Source of the DNA: Bolinopsis microptera
Taxonomy: Eukaryota > Ctenophora > Tentaculata > Lobata > Bolinopsidae
Reading direction: 5' to 3'
DNA length: 64,000 bases
NCBI RefSeq assembly: GCF_026151205.1
Contig: NC_087080.1
Location: forward strand, 14,701,337 to 14,765,336
Shown: positions 24,431 through 36,320 of the stretch, one piece after another
Layout of the letters: each line of letters opens with the position of its first letter
Position numbering within the stretch: the first letter of the stretch is position 1
Notes under the pieces: model-generated
Databases searched by the model: none
Seen by the model: the letters and a program-made list of their open reading frames with translations, nothing else
What the model was told of the DNA's origin: nothing
Position numbers and translations under genes: made by a program

Positions 24431-24782
24431 AGTTTTCCTAATGTACGTCTAAAAAACTGAAAGGTTTTATGGTTGCAACTTATGCTTAGTTTTGGAATGC
24501 TTAGTTTTGGAAAAATTTGGAATATAAATGCTACACAATGAAATGTTTGTTCAAAAAGAGATCGGAATAATGATGGAATGTTGTCCATGCTTGTTTTTCA
24601 TGCACGTTGGTTGGCCAATACTGGAGTTTGATCATTTTCACGTGTCAAATAAGATATGGTTCTCCTCCATTGTGGCGAGAATCACATATGGCATTATAGA
24701 GATTTATTAGCTGACGAATTGAGCCATAATTCAAACATTTTTAAAAGCTGTAATCATAATCATTATCATAGCTACTATATAA

Positions 24783-24912
24783 ACCTTATCGGACGTTACT
24801 TAACCGGACATTACGTGAACGGACATGATTTTTAACGGACATTAAAATGAACGCATTAAAAGGGCCTCCTGTGTCCAATTAATGTCCGTTCAAATAAAGT
24901 CCGATAAGGTAT
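24783..24912. mobile_element. MITE of the CCTTATCGGAC family
   Basis: CCTTATCGGACGTTACTT on the left and AATAAAGTCCGATAAGGTA on the right, with internal ACGGACATTAAAATGAACG and AATGTCCGTTCAAATAAAG in opposite orientation. It is a compact foldback with no coding capacity. Confidence 0.75.
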
Positions 24913-25321
24913 ACCAATTTCAGGAGAAGTAGTACTAGTATGGTATTTCATAGAAGTCACTGGAGTAGAGGTCGATGGCTACCTAAAAGGATGTGACCCA
25001 TGCCTTCAAATGGTAAGGTCGCGTAACATCGAACGTGCTACAGATCATCACTAGCTGATCCGTCATCTCAAATATTTTTTGGCAAGCTGTGGAAAGGATG
25101 TGACCCAAGTACTCGAGTAGAAACATGAGTACTTGTTGGAACTTGTTGGTGTCGTTGGAGCTCGTTATCATGTGGTGGTACTCGTATATATAATGCTCAA
25201 TGAAGGGCAAGCTATATCAATCATGGCTACTCCTTCTGTTGAATACACTACACCAATACACTAAATTATTTGCTTCAGTAGTATTCTAAAAGTAGAATTA
25301 AAGAAAAGTAAGATAAACTTG

Positions 25322-25431
25322 TCACTATAGTGTTGTCACTATATAGTGCGTTTTGCACACTATATAATGACAAAGATCAGCTGTCATTATGAAGTGCTTG
25401 TCACTATATAGTGTTGTCACTATATAGTGTG
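25322..25431. repeat. Palindromic CACTATATAGTG cluster
   Basis: Four or more copies of the self-complementary GTCACTATATAGTG motif around a centre at about 25375. It can fold into stacked hairpins. Confidence 0.7.
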
Positions 25432-27082
25432 ATTACCTCTGCGAGCAGATCTCACTGATTGATCTGTTAGAGAGCCAGAAACGAGTTGGAATAATATCAA
25501 TAGCAAAACGTACATTTTAAGAATTCACTACGCCTTGCGTAGCACAAGTGTAAAGATTGTGTAAAGATTGTTTTGGTGAGAGCCAAAATCCAGCTCTCAC
25601 GAGTTCGTGGCGTCGATATGACTGAGCACAATGTCCATAGTTTGTCTAATGTCATAATGGCCTTTGTTTTAATCCTTGGTATAAGGGGAGTTAGCAACGG
25701 GTTTGCTTGCCACAATGAAGCAGGAACCCTCTGCTTGCAATGCTCATGAATAAAGCTTTGTTTTGTCATTGGTCTGGGTACCTGTTTTGACCCCTGTCTT
25801 TATGTTACATTGAAAAGATCTCACATGAGGAGTCTTTAACATTCTCAGACAGATTACAAGCTTCTTTTAGGTACACAGAACAGCACAGAGAGTTGGAGAA
25901 TTTGCTGGCAAAGCCCTTTGAAAATATAGCGGCCCAAAAGATTAGGTTTATTTCTCACAGAGGCTAAAAAAATGTCAAATTGAACCGTCACGGTGCAATT
26001 GGTTTCTGGAGAAGAATTCTTTTAAAACTGTATAGCTTCGGTCCAGGAAAAGTTATATTTTCAATACGACCAAATACAGAATTTAATGGCAGTTTCAAAG
26101 TCAGCGCACCTCTTCATTCTAACTTTTGATTCAAAGAAATAGCTAATTTTACTTGTTGTTACTCGTACTTTAAACATGATTAACCTGGAATAAATATTTA
26201 ATTAAAACACGTTACATTTTTTGCTATTCAAAATATATTGCTTACTAGTTACTAACTGAGTAGTAACTGAGGGTCAGAAATGATTTCAATTACAAGTGTT
26301 TTCAAGTTTAATTGTTTATCGTTCATTCATTCTGTAATAAAGCAGAATCAAGTTAGAATCAATCACAAAATTGTGAATATCACGGCGTACTGAGAGCGAG
26401 TCCTGCTCATTTAGAAATGATTAAAATAAAAATAAATATGGTATGTAGATATTAATATTATTGTTAAATCCAAAGAGTTACTTTAAGGGGGGTTCACCCT
26501 GATTTTTTGTGAAACTTGGTTTCGAGATAGCAATTGACCAACAAACTATGATCGGTGACCAAACTTTTGATGTTGTCCCGGACCCCAACCTCCAAACGGT
26601 GCCCGCGGGGCAGCCACGCCCATATTTGGTCCAAATTAGGCCCAATGTAGCCAAATACCCTGAACATGCCCAAAAACCAGATGTTAGGTGCTTTACTTGT
26701 AGTTGTAGCTAGTGATCCCCTGAACTCGTACATGAAATTTCATCAAGATTGGACAACAAATGGCTGAGTTATGAGCTAAAACTATATGCCCATATTTGGG
26801 CATACGCACCTAATTTGATCGATTTTGGTCCATAAATTAATCAAATATCAATATTTTTGAATGAAACCAACTTTATATGAAAGTTAAGCCTAAACTACAC
26901 ATTCTCTATGATTGTCAGCTCAATATCTACCTAACTGTGGATTCTGTGTTCAAATAATCGCAAAAAATGAACAAAATCACCCATATCTCAGGTCGCGATA
27001 TTTGCGAAACTGACTTCGCTCAAAACAATAGAACTCAATAGGGTTTCAATATTTTTTCATGAAATTTTCAGAATCAACGTAG

Positions 27083-27209
27083 AATTGCCTCATGAACTTA
27101 AGTTTTGGGACAGAATTTTGAGTTAGGCCTTTTTAAAAATTTGGCGGCCAAATGTTTTTAAAGGCCTAATTCAAAATTCTGTCCCAAAACTTAAGGTCAT
27201 GAGGCAATT
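27083..27209. repeat. Palindrome with ~60-bp arms
   Basis: The left arm starting AATTGCCTCATGAACTTAAG is repeated inverted at the right end (CTTAAGGTCATGAGGCAATT), with a centre near 27146. Arms match almost fully over about 60 bp. Confidence 0.85.
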
Positions 27210-27416
27210 CTCCGAATGGAATTGCTCACCTAATGCGGGTTTTGACTCAGCAGGTAAATATTCCTACCCTTTTTAACTGCGGCAGTGAAATCCCGGCCGA
27301 AGGCCGGGTTTACACTAGTAGTTTCAATAAACACTGCTCTGATCAACATGTAGCAGGATGATCCTGATGATTTGTAGCCGAGTCTCAACATATGGTACTA
27401 CTAACTTCTTATTCAG

Positions 27417-30400
27417 GTGTTAGGTCGATAGTTATCTCTGAAAACAGCTTGGAGGATGCCTATAACAAGCTTACCACTGGAGGCGAAGCTTGGTCAAATG
27501 AGAAATTAAAAGGTGATTACTCAATCTTTCCCTTTCGAAATTAAACTTTCGTATAAATACTGAAAAATACCAAACATTTCAACTGTAACCATATCATACC
27601 CGCAGTGTCGAGAAGTACCATAGGATCAACAGATATGGCATCCCGGACCCTCAGTAAGCAGAAGAGTAGGATGCAGAGCATGAAGAACCTGCGGGTTAAT
27701 AGGGGGAGTCTAACACCAGGCAGTCCTAGAGATCCCCTCATTAAGGAACCAGAGGAGATGAGAGTTGCTACGTCTCAGGTAAACTATTGTAGTTCGATTT
27801 ATATGTGGTGCTGGGTTGTAAACCATTGCTATAGTACAAAATATATTGGTTAAGTTTCTTTTATTGTCTATTTCAAAGTCTAGACAAAACTACCTTTATA
27901 CTTCGACTCGATAGTCCAAAATACTAACCAAGATACTAGAAATGTAGACACCACTTTCTGGGAGACGTAGAGCTCAAAGTAATGTTACAGAGAACGCCGA
28001 TGGGTGTCCCGTCCATGATTCCTCCTGCTCTGTGGGCGTCCATAGTAAAGAACTTCAAGATATTCAAACATCACTGGTTCCTCACTCTCGCCATGACCAT
28101 TTTACCTGCAGGTATGTGTAGGTATGTGTAAGGTATGTGTACTGTGTAGGTATGTGCAGGTATGTGTAGGTATGTGTAAGGTATGTGCAGGTATGTGCAG
28201 GTATGTGTAGGTATGTGCAGGTATGTGCAGGTATGTGCAGGTATGTGTAAACTGCAAGGTCGTCATATATTTTACACTTCTTGGAAATGATATTATGATT
28301 TATAATAGTTAACTCATTATATTTATATAAGTTTTACTTTCGTGAACCAGTAACTAAAAGCTAAGTAGTATTTACCGTAAACGGATAAATCATACTTGAT
28401 TATCTTAAACAATTAAAACCTACAGTGTTCTGTGTGCTGATGTTTCTGGTCCTACGTATCGGTAAACAGGCTGATGTCACAAAGCCCCTTCTTCTTTGGG
28501 TAACAGCTTATCCTAAAACAACTGTGAGTAAATATCACGTTATGCCCATATAAGGGATGTAGATTGTAGAGATAGTAAATACACGATTAATGGAGGAGAT
28601 AAAAGACTTCAAGTATACATTAATTGATATAGAAAGTCATTAAAATTATACAAGCGCTAATCATGCACTGATTATGAATACTCTGATTAATTTACGGTCG
28701 GTGTTGTAGTTCAATGAAGAGAATATATTGGTCAGTGATTTTGATAGTTACATGATAGTTGGTACTGAACTCACCACCGAGCATTACAGCTACCTTACCT
28801 ATCATCTGCTGGAAGTGCATCCCTGACAAGAGGCCTGGAGAAAACTGTAGCTTTGTCTGGAACAGAGCTGTTCGATATCTCTCATATCGGTTTGGAAAAA
28901 TTAATGTTGAGGAATAATGTAGCATAATTTTATTTTAAGTTTGTCATGATTTAAGATTTGAGCGTAAATTGATTTGGAAATTGAAAAAAATGTGATTCGC
29001 CAACAAGCATATTTTTTCAAAAAGCAATATTTCTTTCATTGAATTTTAGTGAAATGTTAATAGAACTTTTCATCAAAACACTAGCCTCCATTTCCAGGGA
29101 ACTTGGATATGGACAGCTATTTGCTTGATTTGGAGGAAGAACTAGGCTTCACTAATTTCAGAAAACACTACGTTGTTGCTGAAGAATTAGAAGAGTCTAA
29201 GGTTATAATTAAATTAGCAATGAGACACTTTATTTTTATTTATGAGATAATTTACGACATTTGTTCGCACTGACTACTGTTACACCTGGGATGATGATTA
29301 ATCACTCTACACTCGACTGTCACGTGAATTTTTAACCCGTTCTTTAGATGGCCCTGAATGACTGTTCGAAACCCTAGTACCTAACCCTCTAATTCGATCC
29401 CAACCCTAACCCTAACCCGATCCCTAACAAAAGCATATGCTGGAACCCTAACCCTAACGAGAAATTAGACCAACTTCCTATCACGTGATCAAGACAGTTT
29501 TTCGCCAATATCTCGCCAGGGAGCATTTAAACCCTATGTCATGGGGGGTGATTCGGAATCAGCGTTCGAAAATACATCAATATTAGATGATTTCAACTGT
29601 CAGTGGTCCTTTTAGAAAAATCTCGAAGATCGAGTGTCGAGTGATTTAGCACGCTCGTAACACTGTAACGCTGTAACACTGTAACACTGTAACACTGTAA
29701 CACTGTAACACTGTAACACTGTAACACTGTAACACTGTAACACTGTAACACTGTAACGCTGTAACGCTGTAACACTGTAACACTGTAACGCTGTAACACT
29801 GTAACACTTGTTAAACACCTGTAACACTTGTTTAACACCTGTAACACCTGTAACACCTGTAACACTGTAACACTGTAACACTGTAAAACTGTAACACAGT
29901 AACACTGTAACACTGTAACACTTGTTAAACACCTGTAACACTTGTTTAACACCTGTAACACCTGTAACACCTGTAACACTGTAACACTGTAACACTGTAA
30001 CACTGTAACGCTGTAACACTGTAACACTGTAACGCTGTAACACTGTAACACTTGTTAAACACCTGTAACACTTGTTTAACACCTGTAACACCTGTAACAC
30101 CTGTAACACCTGTAACACTGTAACACTGTAACACTGTAACACTGTAACACTGTAACACTGTAACACTGTAACACGGTAACACCTGTAACACCTGTAACAC
30201 CTGTAACACTGTAACACTGTAACACTGTAACACTGTAACACTGTAACACTGTAACACTGTAACACTGTAACACTGTAACACTGTAACACTGTAACACTGT
30301 AACGCTGTAACACTGTAACACTGTAACGCTGTAACACTGTAACACTTGTTAAACACCTGTAACACTTGTTTAACACCTGTAACACCTGTAACACCTGTAA

Positions 30401-33400
30401 CACTGTAACACTGTAACACTGTAACACTGTAACACTGTAACACTGTAACACTGTAACACGGTAACACTGTAACACTGTAACACTGTAACACTGTAACACT
30501 GTAACACTTGTTAAACACCTGTAACACTTTAACAACAGGTGACAGCACGGTTTGGAGACTCCCCTCTTCACGCATCACCCATTTCCTTGTCAGTAGCCCA
30601 CAACACTATTATTGCAGCTACAGGAGGTAAGCTCTCTGATCCAAAAGTGACCGGCAACTTGAAAATCATAGTAAAATATAACTGATCTTGCAATTTGAAT
30701 TATTTTCCTGCATTATTTTATCTGTACACCAAGTTCAATGTGATTTAAGTTCTGAACTCCATAATTATAACTTAAAACTCCCAGAACACTCATTGCATAC
30801 TTAACTCCATACCTGAAGCTCATGTTTCACGCGTTCTTTATTGCACCCTACTCTCAGGAAACAAGAGCGTGAGGACTATAAATAAACCGCTCCCTCTTAT
30901 GGAGGGGGAGGGAAGGCCTGGCAGCAGCATTGCCCTTATGACTCTTTATCTCCTAGGGGTAGGATTCATATTTATCAACAAATTATTTTACCTAACTTTC
31001 CTGGACTTGCATCTGAGTAAAGTTGAGGGACTTACGTGGACTTGTATCTGTGTTTTTTTAACTTAATATTAAATACAGAAATAGTCGTTGACCTCAATAT
31101 GTCAATATGTTCGAAAAGATGCTGGCTAAATTTCATCGCATTAATCCTTTTTTACCCCCAGGTTTCATTTCTGGTTTCGCTGTCCGTGGTGTTACCTGCT
31201 GCCGAGGTTACATCCGGAGCCAAACATCTTCAGCAATTTGCTGGCCTCAAACCTAACCACTTTTGGCTGGGTTTGTTTTTCATAATTTATCCTAGAATAG
31301 TTTGTTCGTTCATTAAAATTTTGTCTTTTTAGAGGTTAAGATGCTAAATATAGAGTTAAACGAGCCAATTCTGTCCCGACCAAATTTATTCCCAGCCAAA
31401 TTGTTTCCTAGTCGAATTCTGACCCAGCCCACTTTCAGGTATCTATTTGGTGGTCTTACTAGTATCCCTCGTATCTTCTATATTGTGTACGGCAACTGTT
31501 TTATTGACTGAGGAGCCAGCCTTTTATCAAGATGGCAGGTGTGTATTATCATTTTCTGATATTTCACGGATTTTACTCACAATTATACAGCTCTTATATA
31601 TCCTTTCTAAAATGATGGATTTTCTGCTAATCTTACAGTTTGGTATGGTGATAGTTATATACAGATCTTTTTAAAGCTAGATTATTTCTAGGTGGCTTCT
31701 GGTGTGGGTAATAACCTTTTTGTACTTCCTGGCGGGGCTCCCTCTCAGCTTGCTTATAGCTAATGTCTGGTGAGTTTTACAGTTTGCCGCTTAAATGCTG
31801 CAGGCTAAAGAAGTTACAAAGTTATCCTATCAATTCGTTTATACAAATTTGAGTCGAATCAAACACTAGCTCGAATTGTTTAGTGCTAAGTTGGTGGCTA
31901 AATGGTGGGATTATTCATTATTCTGTTGTGTCCAGTATATGGTATAATATTGCTACAATGATATTATTGTTTATAGTGTGATTATTTAATTTTTCAGTAA
32001 AACTCCGACTGCGTCATACGCCATATCTGAACTGGTAAACAAAGGACTGGGGTTCGTCACAGTCGTTATTTTTGGGGTGTTTTGTTTGGATGAAGTCGAC
32101 ATGAAAGAGGTACGTATGGTCACCATCCAAATCGGTAACACAGTTTGATGTATATCTGTTTAAACAACTTTCTGCTACATAAATTAAGTTTTTTCACTTC
32201 TCACTTTTATATTTAATTCGTAATCTCAATCAATAGCAAATATTCAACTAGTGAAACCTAGACCAATTTTGTCGATTTTTTTACCCTATTTAAGATAAAT
32301 TAACACCCCCCATTTAAGATAAAGTAATACCTTTGTCCCCTAATATTTAAGATACAATAACAGTTAACACCTTTGTGAAATAACACCTTTATCCCTCAGG
32401 TAGCAGATATACTGAGTATATTATTTATGGTGTTGCCCAGTTTCTCTGCAGCTCACGCCATGTCCTCCATCTACAAGAACTACAATCTCCAGCAAAAGTG
32501 CAATGTGAGCCACTTTTATAGCCATGAGCTCAAGCCTCAATCACGAACTTTATTTCTTGATCTTCCCAGGCACTAGTTGACTTTCTTGGTACTAGTTGTC
32601 GAAATAGTTCCCCTTAGGCTTAATCATTTCGCATAGATAAACTCGTGAAATAGTATCACACATTTTTGATCTACAACTTTTTAACACTTAAATACCTCCC
32701 CACAGATAGGCCTATGTACAGAGGAGCCGAGTGCTAGCTACCTCTCCTTCGAACAGCCTGGTATAGCAGGAAACATAGCTGCTCTGGCAATCTGCTCTGT
32801 CGTGTACCTTATCATGCTTATATCCTACGATAGGGTCAGGAGGAGGTACCTAAGCAATAAAAAACAGGTGAGATATTGTCGATACGAATCTTAGCCAGAA
32901 CTCTTGGTACGATTGATCCACTCAGTTATACTAAAAATTAAAAGTTAGTATAATTTAATCCTAATTTTCCTATCTAACCCCATTATCTGTCAGATAGTAA
33001 GAGTTCCCCTCATGTCTGTTCTACAAGAAGAAGAAGGTGTTGTCAGGGAAAGGGAGCGTATATACTCAGAGGAGTACGCATTTGATAGCATTGTCATCAG
33101 GGATCTTCAAAAACATTATACGAGTAAAGGTTGGGATATATCTTTCGGAGATCTTGTGCACCATTAGTGCACCATTAGTGCACCATTAGTGCACCATTAG
33201 TGCACCATTAGTGTTGTGCACCATTAGTCTATTAGTGTTGACTGTTGATTATGAAGATAACTAAAAGTGAAAACCCTGATCAGGGCATAAGAAAAACGTC
33301 CATCAACTGGATCAACTGGATCAACTGGATCAACTGGATCAACTAGATCAACTGGATCAACTGGATCACAAGATCACCTTCATTATTTTATTACCATCTT

Positions 33401-36320
33401 TACTATTATTTCTCACCCTGCCGGCGGTGTTTACTGGTAACACTGCGGTTGTTTGACAAGTTTTGCCACAGGTAACGGTGTAGTTGGACTAAACGAGTTG
33501 TCACTGGGAGTCCGACCTGGTGAAACGTTTGGACTATTGGGAGGGAACGGAGCCGGCAAGTCCACAACGTTCAGAATATTAACAGGCTCTGAACTGGACC
33601 ACGGTGGGGTTGTGTTGTATAACGGAGAGAATCTAAAGGATCATCACAGTCAGCCTTGTGTTGGGTACTGTCCTCAGTTCCCTGCTCTTATACCTTCTTT
33701 ATCTGGTTAGCAAACCTTATCACAGTTAACCTGGATATAGAAAACATTAATTCTCGGTGGTTTAAGGGGTCATTCACATATTATGTAATCACTTTTTGGC
33801 CAATTTTAAACCGGCCCTCCCCCTCCGTAATCATTTTTACACATAGCTATTGTGTCAAAATTACACTAGCGTAATCATTCGGAAACCCCCTCCCCCCTCG
33901 GCTGCAATTACGTAATATGTGAAAGACCCCTTATGATTTTCTTGAGTTTACAAATACCGAAAAGAATATATTAAACCTCGATTATAATACCACTCTAAAA
34001 ATAATAAATCGTCTCGATCTCAGTGCGACAACACATGATACTGTTCGCTCGAATCAAGAACCAATCCGAGGAATTCCTCGTTAAAGATATAGTGAGATAA
34101 TGAAAGTTATGGGACTTCTTGAGCACGCTGATATCTCAGTACAAAGCCTCAGGTTATATCAGATGATTGTATAATATGTGTTTTTATCATTACCTCAATA
34201 TTTATAAAATATGAACGATCTCTTAGAATAAATTCGCCTCCGAATTAGCGGAGTTTTGTGGCTAACTTATAATTCCAATTTCCAATTTCAATTTCAAATC
34301 TCAATGGCTTAAAACTAAAAGTGGATAACATTTGTCTGTTAGTGCTGGTAACAAGAAGAAGTTGGGTGTATCATTAGCTCTAATAGGTGCTCCCACCATC
34401 CTCCTACTGGACGAACCTACCACCGGTGAGATGGACTGTAGGGTACTTTTTCATCAATTTATTATCGTCAACAGATACAGCCTCCCTCTGGTTCATAACA
34501 TAGATATCTGATATTTGAGCTGTAAGTGATAGGTAAGCTCACTATTTTCTTATTTTTCTATTCAACTAATGATAGCTTCTGATCAGGTCTTGATGAAGAC
34601 GGTAAGAAGTTGCTGGTGCAGCTGCTGAACAGGCTAAGAGACAGAGGAACCGCTACTCTCATCACATCTCACAAGTAAGTACACAAGTAAAGTACAAGTT
34701 AGGACAGCACACTTTTCACTCAGCACAGCTTTAACATAACTTGTTCGATCTACAGTTTCCGTACCTGTACCGGTATCCATTTAGCTTGTAACAGCTAATC
34801 TCCCTCAGTATGCACGAGAGTGAAGCTATCTGTAACCGTATCTGTTAACAGCTAATCTCCCTCAGTATGCACGAGAGTGAGGCTATCTGTAACCGTATCT
34901 GTTAACAGCTAATCTCCCTCAGTATGCACGAGAGTGAAGCTATCTGTAACCGTATCTGTTAACAGCTAATCTCCGTCAGTATGCACGAGAGTGAGGCTAT
35001 CTGTAACCGTATCTGTTAACAGCTAATCTCCCTCAGTATGCACGAGAGTGAGGCTATCTGTAACCGTATCTGTTAACAGCTAATCTCCCTCAGTATGCAC
35101 GAGAGTGAAGCTATCTGTAACCGTATCTGTTAACAGCTAATCTCCCTCAGTATGCACGAGAGTGAAGCTATCTGTAACCGTATCTGTTAACAGCTAATCT
35201 CCCTCAGTATGCACGAGAGTGAGGCTATCTGTAACCGTATCTGTTAACAGCTAATCTCCCTCAGTATGCACGAGAGTGAGGCTATCTGTAACCGTATCTG
35301 TTAACAGCTAACCTCCCTCAGTATGCACGAGAGTGAGGCTATCTGTAACCGTATCTGTTAACAGCTAATCTCCCTCAGTATGCACGAGAGTGAAGCTATC
35401 TGTAACCGTATCTGTTAACAGCTAATCTCCCTCAGTATGCACGAGAGTGAGGCTATCTGTAACCGAATAGGTATTCTGAGCCAGGGATCACTACAGTGTC
35501 TTGGAGAAATAGGAGATTTGAAGGAAAAGTACGGGGATTACACCATCGTCAGAGTTACTCTCAATCCAGCAATGCAGGTGGGAATAATCTGAGTGTGTGA
35601 TAAGCGATATTTAGAAAAAATTACTGTGTATTTTTTTTTGAAATTTTTTGATATCCTGGCAGTGGGAATAACAATTTGACTTCAGGACGACCTTGATAGT
35701 AGAATGGCATCCCTCGGAGCTTTCATAAGTTACAACTTCCCTGGAGCCGAGATCAAGGTAAGAAGAAATATGTACATAGTTACACAAAATTGATTATTAT
35801 TATTTTGATAAATCCTATGTCAAGATACGTACCAAGTGCTGCACGTGACATTTAAAATGAATTTCATAGCCTATGTAAATTTTAATTTCACAGGAGATAA
35901 AAGACCGGATAGTCACCTACGCTATTCCGGGGAGTACCACCACGAAATGGTCTGTGCTCTTCACTAAACTCGAGCTGAACTCAGCTGATTTTGATATCGA
36001 GGATTACACCGTCTCAACCGCTAGCTTAGCTCAGGTTAATCTTAGATTATATAATATCTTCATTTAACTACTACTTATCGTAACTACCATAATCATCAGT
36101 AACATTGGGTTGTTCAAAATTAATGTTTTTTGGAAATAGGACATAATTATACATTTTGTCCAAAATATATGAACGATCCCTTAAATGTAAAATGATACTT
36201 TGTAGTAACGAGTTTGCCATTTATTGTATCATTTAACCATTACAGGTTTATCTCTCGATAACGAGACACCAGTACGAGTCTGGTCACCACAAAGCCCACA
36301 AGTCCAAATACATCGTCTGA
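27417..36320 (+). CDS. ABCA-type transporter, C-terminal half (22 exons)
   Basis: Exons: 27417-27512, 27606-27778, 27973-28111, 28426-28523, 29085-29201, 30539-30626, 30858-30958, 31162-31270, 31439-31538, 31692-31769, 31998-32109, 32400-32504, 32706-32867, 32994-33129, 33472-33705, 34024-34152, 34343-34425, 34587-34674, 35436-35577, 35686-35757, 35894-36034, 36246-36320. Intron phases agree throughout except for exon 16. About 859 codons cover the region after the first nucleotide-binding domain (ENSLEDAYNKL), the second membrane domain with its large loop, and the second nucleotide-binding domain: Walker A GGNGAGKST, Q-loop YCPQFP, signature SAGNKKKL, Walker B ILLLDEPTTG and H-loop ITSHN. 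ABCA proteins move lipids across membranes. Exon 16 has one base missing near 34091 (VKDIVR then stops), after which the frame resumes. TMD1 and NBD1 are not in the window. Confidence 0.88.
28108..28252 (+). repeat. GTATGTG minisatellite at the donor of ABCA exon 3
   Basis: From the exon 3 donor CAG/GTATGTG, a 7-10 bp unit (AGGTATGTGT, AGGTATGTGC) repeats about 13 times. Many copies recreate a full CAG/GTATGTG donor. Confidence 0.85.
29384..29458. repeat. Interstitial telomere-like CCCTAA units
   Basis: Two clusters of AACCCTAACCCTAACCC with degenerate copies around them, inside the intron before ABCA exon 6. CCCTAA/TTAGGG is the common animal telomere unit. Confidence 0.7.
29650..30530. repeat. 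CTGTAACA minisatellite with higher-order structure
   Basis: About 880 bp of the 8-bp unit CACTGTAA with 9-bp variants (CACCTGTAA) and GC variants. A block of CACTTGTTAAACACCTGTAA followed by CACTTGTTTAACACCTGTAA recurs three times, with a partial fourth, giving a higher-order repeat. It ends at the acceptor of ABCA exon 6, so the last units lie where the branch point and acceptor tract should be. The long open frames read in it on the minus strand are an artefact of the periodicity. Confidence 0.9.
33163..33245. repeat. 12-bp minisatellite (GTGCACCATTA)
   Basis: Six or more copies of GTGCACCATTAGT-type units shortly after the exon 14 donor of the ABCA gene. Confidence 0.85.
33299..33370. repeat. 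9-bp minisatellite (ATCAACTGG)
   Basis: About eight copies of ATCAACTGG with one ATCAACTAG variant, in the same intron as the 12-bp repeat. Confidence 0.85.
33764..33933. mobile_element. MITE with AAGGGGTC termini
   Basis: Inverted ends AAGGGGTCATTCACATATTA and TAATATGTGAAAGACCCCTT surround a pyrimidine-rich centre. TTA lies at both outer edges and may be a TWA-type target duplication as in PIF/Harbinger MITEs. It lies in an ABCA intron. Confidence 0.65.
34774..35466 (+). repeat. 57-bp minisatellite carrying a 3' splice site, 12 copies
   Basis: Copies of the ATG of the ATGCACGAGAG motif occur at 34810, 34867 and so on every 57 bp to 35437, twelve in all. Each unit contains TAATCTCCCTCAG/T, the acceptor of ABCA exon 19, and the first 29 bases of that exon. 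Only the last copy runs on into the rest of the exon; the others hit TAA after the motif CNRIC. Confidence 0.92.

Larger units (their letters stand above)
24913..27416. other. Intergenic, between divergent genes
   Basis: No gene was recognised on either strand; in particular no ABCA first half (no Walker A or signature motif). It contains the CACTATATAGTG hairpin repeats (25322-25431), a stretch at 26480-27240 that looks like a dispersed repeat, and a perfect-looking palindrome (27083-27209). Confidence 0.5.

Noticed and set aside
25497-25769. 90-codon minus-strand frame upstream of ABCA
   Set aside because: No domain or splice context; composition like the surrounding non-coding DNA.
29593-30578. 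Open frames of 89-319 codons on the minus strand
   Set aside because: They are translations of the CTGTAACA minisatellite, which is open in several frames because of its 8-bp period; the residues are only VLQCYSVT-type repeats.
33158-33370. Possible CRISPR-like array
   Set aside because: Units of 9 and 12 bp without unique spacers in a eukaryotic intron are minisatellites.
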